This document shows positions 12,891 through 14,607 of a stretch of 14,607 bases of DNA, piece by piece. This stretch comes from CAYLGY01 sp964383325 (lineage in GTDB: Bacteria; Pseudomonadota; Alphaproteobacteria; Rhizobiales; Rhizobiaceae): positions 1 to 14,607 of the forward strand of contig CAYLGY010000066.1 of the NCBI GenBank assembly GCA_964383325.1, given 5' to 3'. Each line of letters opens with the position of its first letter. Position 1 is the first letter of the stretch. The notes under the pieces are model-generated. The model saw nothing but the letters and a program-made list of their open reading frames with translations. It was not told the DNA's origin and did not search any database. The translations under genes and the position numbers were made by a program.

Positions 12891-14607
12891 ATGATCATGT
12901 CGAATTTCCTCGCCCGCATTTCCAATCGCAACGATGTGATCTTCGCATTCTTTCTGGTCTGCATCGTCTTCATGATGATCCTGCCGCTGCCGGTTTTCCT
13001 GGTAGACATGCTGATCGGCATCAATCTCTCTCTGTCAGCCATATTGCTGATGGTGGCGGTCTACCTGTCGGACGTCATCCATTTCGCGGCCTTTCCCTCG
13101 ATCCTCCTCCTGTCGACCCTGTTCCGTCTGGCCCTGTCGATCACCACGACGCGCCTGATCCTGATCCAGGCCGATGCAGGCAAGATCGTCGAGACCTTCG
13201 GGAATTTCGTCGTTGCCGGCAATCTCATCGTCGGCATGGTGGTGTTCCTGATCCTGACCATCGTGAACTTCATCGTCATCACCAAGGGATCGGAACGCGT
13301 GGCCGAGGTGTCGGCGCGGTTCTCTCTGGACGCCATGCCAGGCAAGCAGATGTCAATCGATTCGGACCTTCGTGCCGGCGTGATCGAGCTGGACGAGGCC
13401 AAGGCAAGGCGGGCGAAGCTCGAAAAGGAAAGCCAGCTATACGGTGCCATGGACGGCGCCATGAAATTCGTCAAGGGCGATGCGATCGCGGGACTGATCA
13501 TCATCGCCGTCAACCTGATCGGCGGCATCGCCATCGGTGTGATGCAGAAGGGAATGACCACCGGCGAAGCGCTCGGTATCTATTCGCTACTGACAATCGG
13601 CGACGGGCTGGTATCGCAGATCCCGGCATTGTTCGTCTCCATTACCGCCGGCTTCATTGTCACGCGCGTTTCCTCCGACGATAATGCCGACCTTGGCAGC
13701 GACATCGCCTCGCAGCTCATCAAGGAGCCGCGCGCCTTGCTGATCGCGTCTGGAATTCTCTTCGGCTTTGCGCTCGTTCCCGGATTCCCTGCCGCGGTGT
13801 TCGTCCCGCTGGCTCTGCTGACGGGTGTCGGCGGCACGGTCATGATCCGCCGCCGCAAGAAGGTCGGCACGGTCCAGCGCGCACGCGAGATGCCCTCCCT
13901 CGCATCCGTCACGGCGAGCCGCGCGCAGGTGCCTTCCTTTCCCGATTTTGACGATACCAGCACGCTGCCCAAGCAGGATCCGGTGACCTTCGCGCTGACC
14001 GTGCCGCTCATTGTCGATATCGCTTCCTCGGTATCCAGGGCGATGAGCGCGGAGAAGCTCGACGCGGAGGTGGCGCGGGTCCGGCGCGCGTTGTATTTCG
14101 ACCTCGGCGTTCCCTTTCCCGGCATCAATCTCCGTCTCAATGACAATCTGAAGGAGAGCGAATACAAGATTCTCGTGAACGAGATCCCGGTGGCCAACGG
14201 CCAGGCGCGGCCAGGCCATTTCATCGTCCGCGAGAGCGAAGCCAATCTGAAGATGTTCAACATACCCTATGAGAAAGGGGATGACTTCCTGCCTGGCACG
14301 CCAAGCTTCTGGGTGCATCACCGGCACAAGGAGCTGGTCGAGCGCGCCGGCGTCCAGATCATGATGCTCTCCAACATGCTGACCTATCATCTCGCCCATG
14401 TGCTGAAGACCCATGCGGCAGAGTTCATCGGCATCCAGGAAACCATGTTCCTGCTCGACCAGATGGAAAAGGATTTCGGCGAGCTCGTGCGCGAGGCCAA
14501 CCGTACCTTGCCGCTGATCACCATCACCGAAATCCTGCAAAGGCTGGTCGGGGAAGGCATCTCCGTGCGCGACATGCGCTCCATCCTCGAGGCGCTCGTC
14601 GAATGGG
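12891..14607 (+). CDS. sctV: T3SS export gate protein SctV (YscV/FlhA family), 3' truncated by the window
   Basis: An open frame of 572 codons running off the right edge; the family is about 690-700 residues, so roughly 120-130 are missing. Seen: several membrane segments at about 16-60, 66-88, 108-131, 198-218, 234-258 and 282-318; the signature RFSLDAMPGKQMSIDSDLRA at 143-162; GAMDGAMKFVKGDAIAGL at 185-202; and a cytoplasmic domain from about 320. Known: nine SctV subunits form the ring that receives substrates and couples proton flow to export. The start is ATG 12891 or 12897; both match the length of YscV before the first helix. The ribosome site is weak, GGGAGG being 33 bases upstream, and I see no convincing promoter. 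It is divergent from the rest of the operon, from which it is separated by 272 bases. Confidence 0.96.
   Translation, partial: MIMSNFLARISNRNDVIFAFFLVCIVFMMILPLPVFLVDMLIGINLSLSAILLMVAVYLSDVIHFAAFPSILLLSTLFRLALSITTTRLILIQADAGKIVETFGNFVVAGNLIVGMVVFLILTIVNFIVITKGSERVAEVSARFSLDAMPGKQMSIDSDLRAGVIELDEAKARRAKLEKESQLYGAMDGAMKFVKGDAIAGLIIIAVNLIGGIAIGVMQKGMTTGEALGIYSLLTIGDGLVSQIPALFVSITAGFIVTRVSSDDNADLGSDIASQLIKEPRALLIASGILFGFALVPGFPAAVFVPLALLTGVGGTVMIRRRKKVGTVQRAREMPSLASVTASRAQVPSFPDFDDTSTLPKQDPVTFALTVPLIVDIASSVSRAMSAEKLDAEVARVRRALYFDLGVPFPGINLRLNDNLKESEYKILVNEIPVANGQARPGHFIVRESEANLKMFNIPYEKGDDFLPGTPSFWVHHRHKELVERAGVQIMMLSNMLTYHLAHVLKTHAAEFIGIQETMFLLDQMEKDFGELVREANRTLPLITITEILQRLVGEGISVRDMRSILEALVEW

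Noticed and set aside
12767..13684. A 305-codon plus-strand frame overlapping sctV
   Set aside because: It is in a different frame from sctV; its translation is Arg/His/Asp/Pro-rich with no membrane segments, while the overlapping frame encodes SctV.
13587..14540. Long minus-strand frames (317 and 227 codons) at the right end
   Set aside because: Antisense to sctV, whose frame is continuous and matches the YscV/FlhA family along its whole visible length.
1..14607. CRISPR arrays, tRNA or rRNA genes, insertion sequences, attachment sites
   Set aside because: I saw no regularly spaced repeats, tRNA-like cloverleaf sequence, transposase motifs or flanking direct repeats. The T3SS cluster could be an acquired island, but no boundary is visible.

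Overview
The window is a GC-rich bacterial segment carrying most of the core of a non-flagellar type III secretion system (T3SS, injectisome) of the Ysc-like branch. Reading leftward from about 12.6 kb, the minus strand encodes, in unbroken order, a small TPR-like (SctG-type) protein, SctI, J, K, L, N, O, P, Q, R, S, T and U. A divergent plus-strand sctV starts at 12,891 and runs off the right edge. The GC-rich codon use, the MgtC-like neighbour and the atypical Crp/Fnr regulator suggest a proteobacterium, plausibly an alphaproteobacterium; this is inference, and I cannot name a genus.

Layout: an MgtC/SapB-type membrane protein (65-583, +); about 400 bases with no convincing gene; a Crp/Fnr-type regulator (985-1710, -) with a strong Shine-Dalgarno sequence and a very AT-rich upstream region; about 520 gene-free bases holding several small inverted repeats; the T3SS operon (2231-12618, -); a 272-base divergent intergenic region with a good sigma70-like promoter for the operon and overlapping dyads; then sctV (12,891 to the edge, 3'-truncated).

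How the genes work together: SctR, S, T, U and V form the inner-membrane export gate. SctN (ATPase), SctL (stator), SctO (stalk), SctK and SctQ form the cytoplasmic sorting platform. SctJ is the lipoprotein inner-membrane ring, SctI the inner rod, SctP the needle-length and substrate-switch protein, and the TPR protein probably a needle chaperone. Six junctions (L/N, N/O, O/P, P/Q, Q/R, T/U) are 4-base stop/start overlaps, so the operon looks tightly translationally coupled. The secretin (SctC), outer inner-membrane ring (SctD), needle (SctF), gatekeeper, translocators and effectors are not in the window; they may lie to the right beyond sctV or elsewhere. All visible core genes are full length with their hallmark motifs, so the apparatus looks functional rather than decayed.
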